Source of the DNA: Syntrophaceae bacterium UBA6252
GTDB lineage: Bacteria; Desulfobacterota; Syntrophia; Syntrophales; UBA6807
NCBI GenBank assembly: GCA_002441265.1
Contig: DJVQ01000048.1
Location: 31,946-54,774, forward strand
Length of the DNA: 22,829 nucleotides
Reading direction: 5' to 3'
Part shown: one piece after another, positions 22,711-22,829 of the stretch
Layout of the letters: every line of letters begins with the position of its first letter
Position numbering within the stretch: the first letter of the stretch is position 1
Notes under the pieces: generated by a model
Told to the model about the DNA's origin: nothing
Database searches by the model: none
The model's input: only the letters and a program-made list of their open reading frames with translations
Position numbers and translations under genes: made by a program

Positions 22711-22829
22711 TGACGGCTTCGCAAAAAGCCCATATGCTGCGTTGCCCTTCTTCCCTCGACCCTGCGGCGTACCATCCGTACGCCTCATTCCTCGGGAATC
22801 GGGCCTTGCCTATGGAGCTTTTTCCTTTG
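22711..22829. repeat. Inverted-repeat (MITE- or REP-like) element, cut by the window end
   Basis: The left end (GCAAAAAGCCCATATG, 22721-22736) is matched in reverse at the right edge by TATGGAGCTTTTTCC (22811-22825). Between them GGCGTAC-CATCC-GTACGCC (22766-22784) forms a perfect 7-bp hairpin, followed by CTCATTCCTCGGGAAT. I recall near-identical intergenic repeats in other Desulfobacterota genomes, but could not search. The element stands directly upstream of the small membrane protein gene. Confidence 0.6.

Overview
The window (22,829 bases, high GC) reads as the chromosome of an anaerobic Desulfobacterota-type bacterium, probably near the syntrophic or fatty-acid- and aromatic-degrading lineages. 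This is inferred from gene content: a HesB-like selenoprotein, sigma-54 control of a CoA-transferase/TRAP-transporter cluster, polyferredoxin and DUF362 redox proteins, and paired GPR1/FUN34/YaaH (SatP-type) acetate transporters. No rRNA, tRNA, CRISPR array, phage gene or intact insertion sequence was seen.

Left part (1-8000): the 3' half of carB is followed 7 bases later by a PurF-family gene whose glutaminase half looks eroded. A minus-strand M23 peptidase follows, then a plus-strand pair encoding a Tat-exported DUF362 protein and a NapH/NapG-like membrane polyferredoxin. Next on the minus strand is a small HesB/IscA-like gene with an in-frame UGA, read here as selenocysteine, with a stem-loop of bacterial SECIS type, its own sigma-70-like promoter and a shared terminator. 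A gene-free stretch carries three REP hairpins before a uspA-family gene.

Middle (8000-12980): moaA, a SAM methyltransferase and amrS lie on the plus strand. They face a small DUF2007-like gene and a rhomboid protease, both on the minus strand. The rhomboid ends in a domain resembling the DnaJ C-terminal substrate-binding domain.

Right part (12600-20270) is a coherent catabolic locus: a cluster of TGCA boxes, a consensus -24/-12 promoter, a two-subunit family I CoA-transferase (gctAB-like), a 30-bp near-perfect palindrome, a TRAP transporter (dctP, dctQ, dctM), a MaoC-type enoyl-CoA hydratase, and a PAS/AAA+/Fis sigma-54 activator. The simplest reading is that the activator senses a small acid and switches on its uptake, conversion to a CoA thioester and further metabolism. 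The substrate cannot be read from sequence.

Far right (20290-22829): two closely related SatP-type transporters on the minus strand, each with its own terminator, then an unrecognised 59-residue membrane protein with a TTG start, and an inverted-repeat element cut by the window edge.
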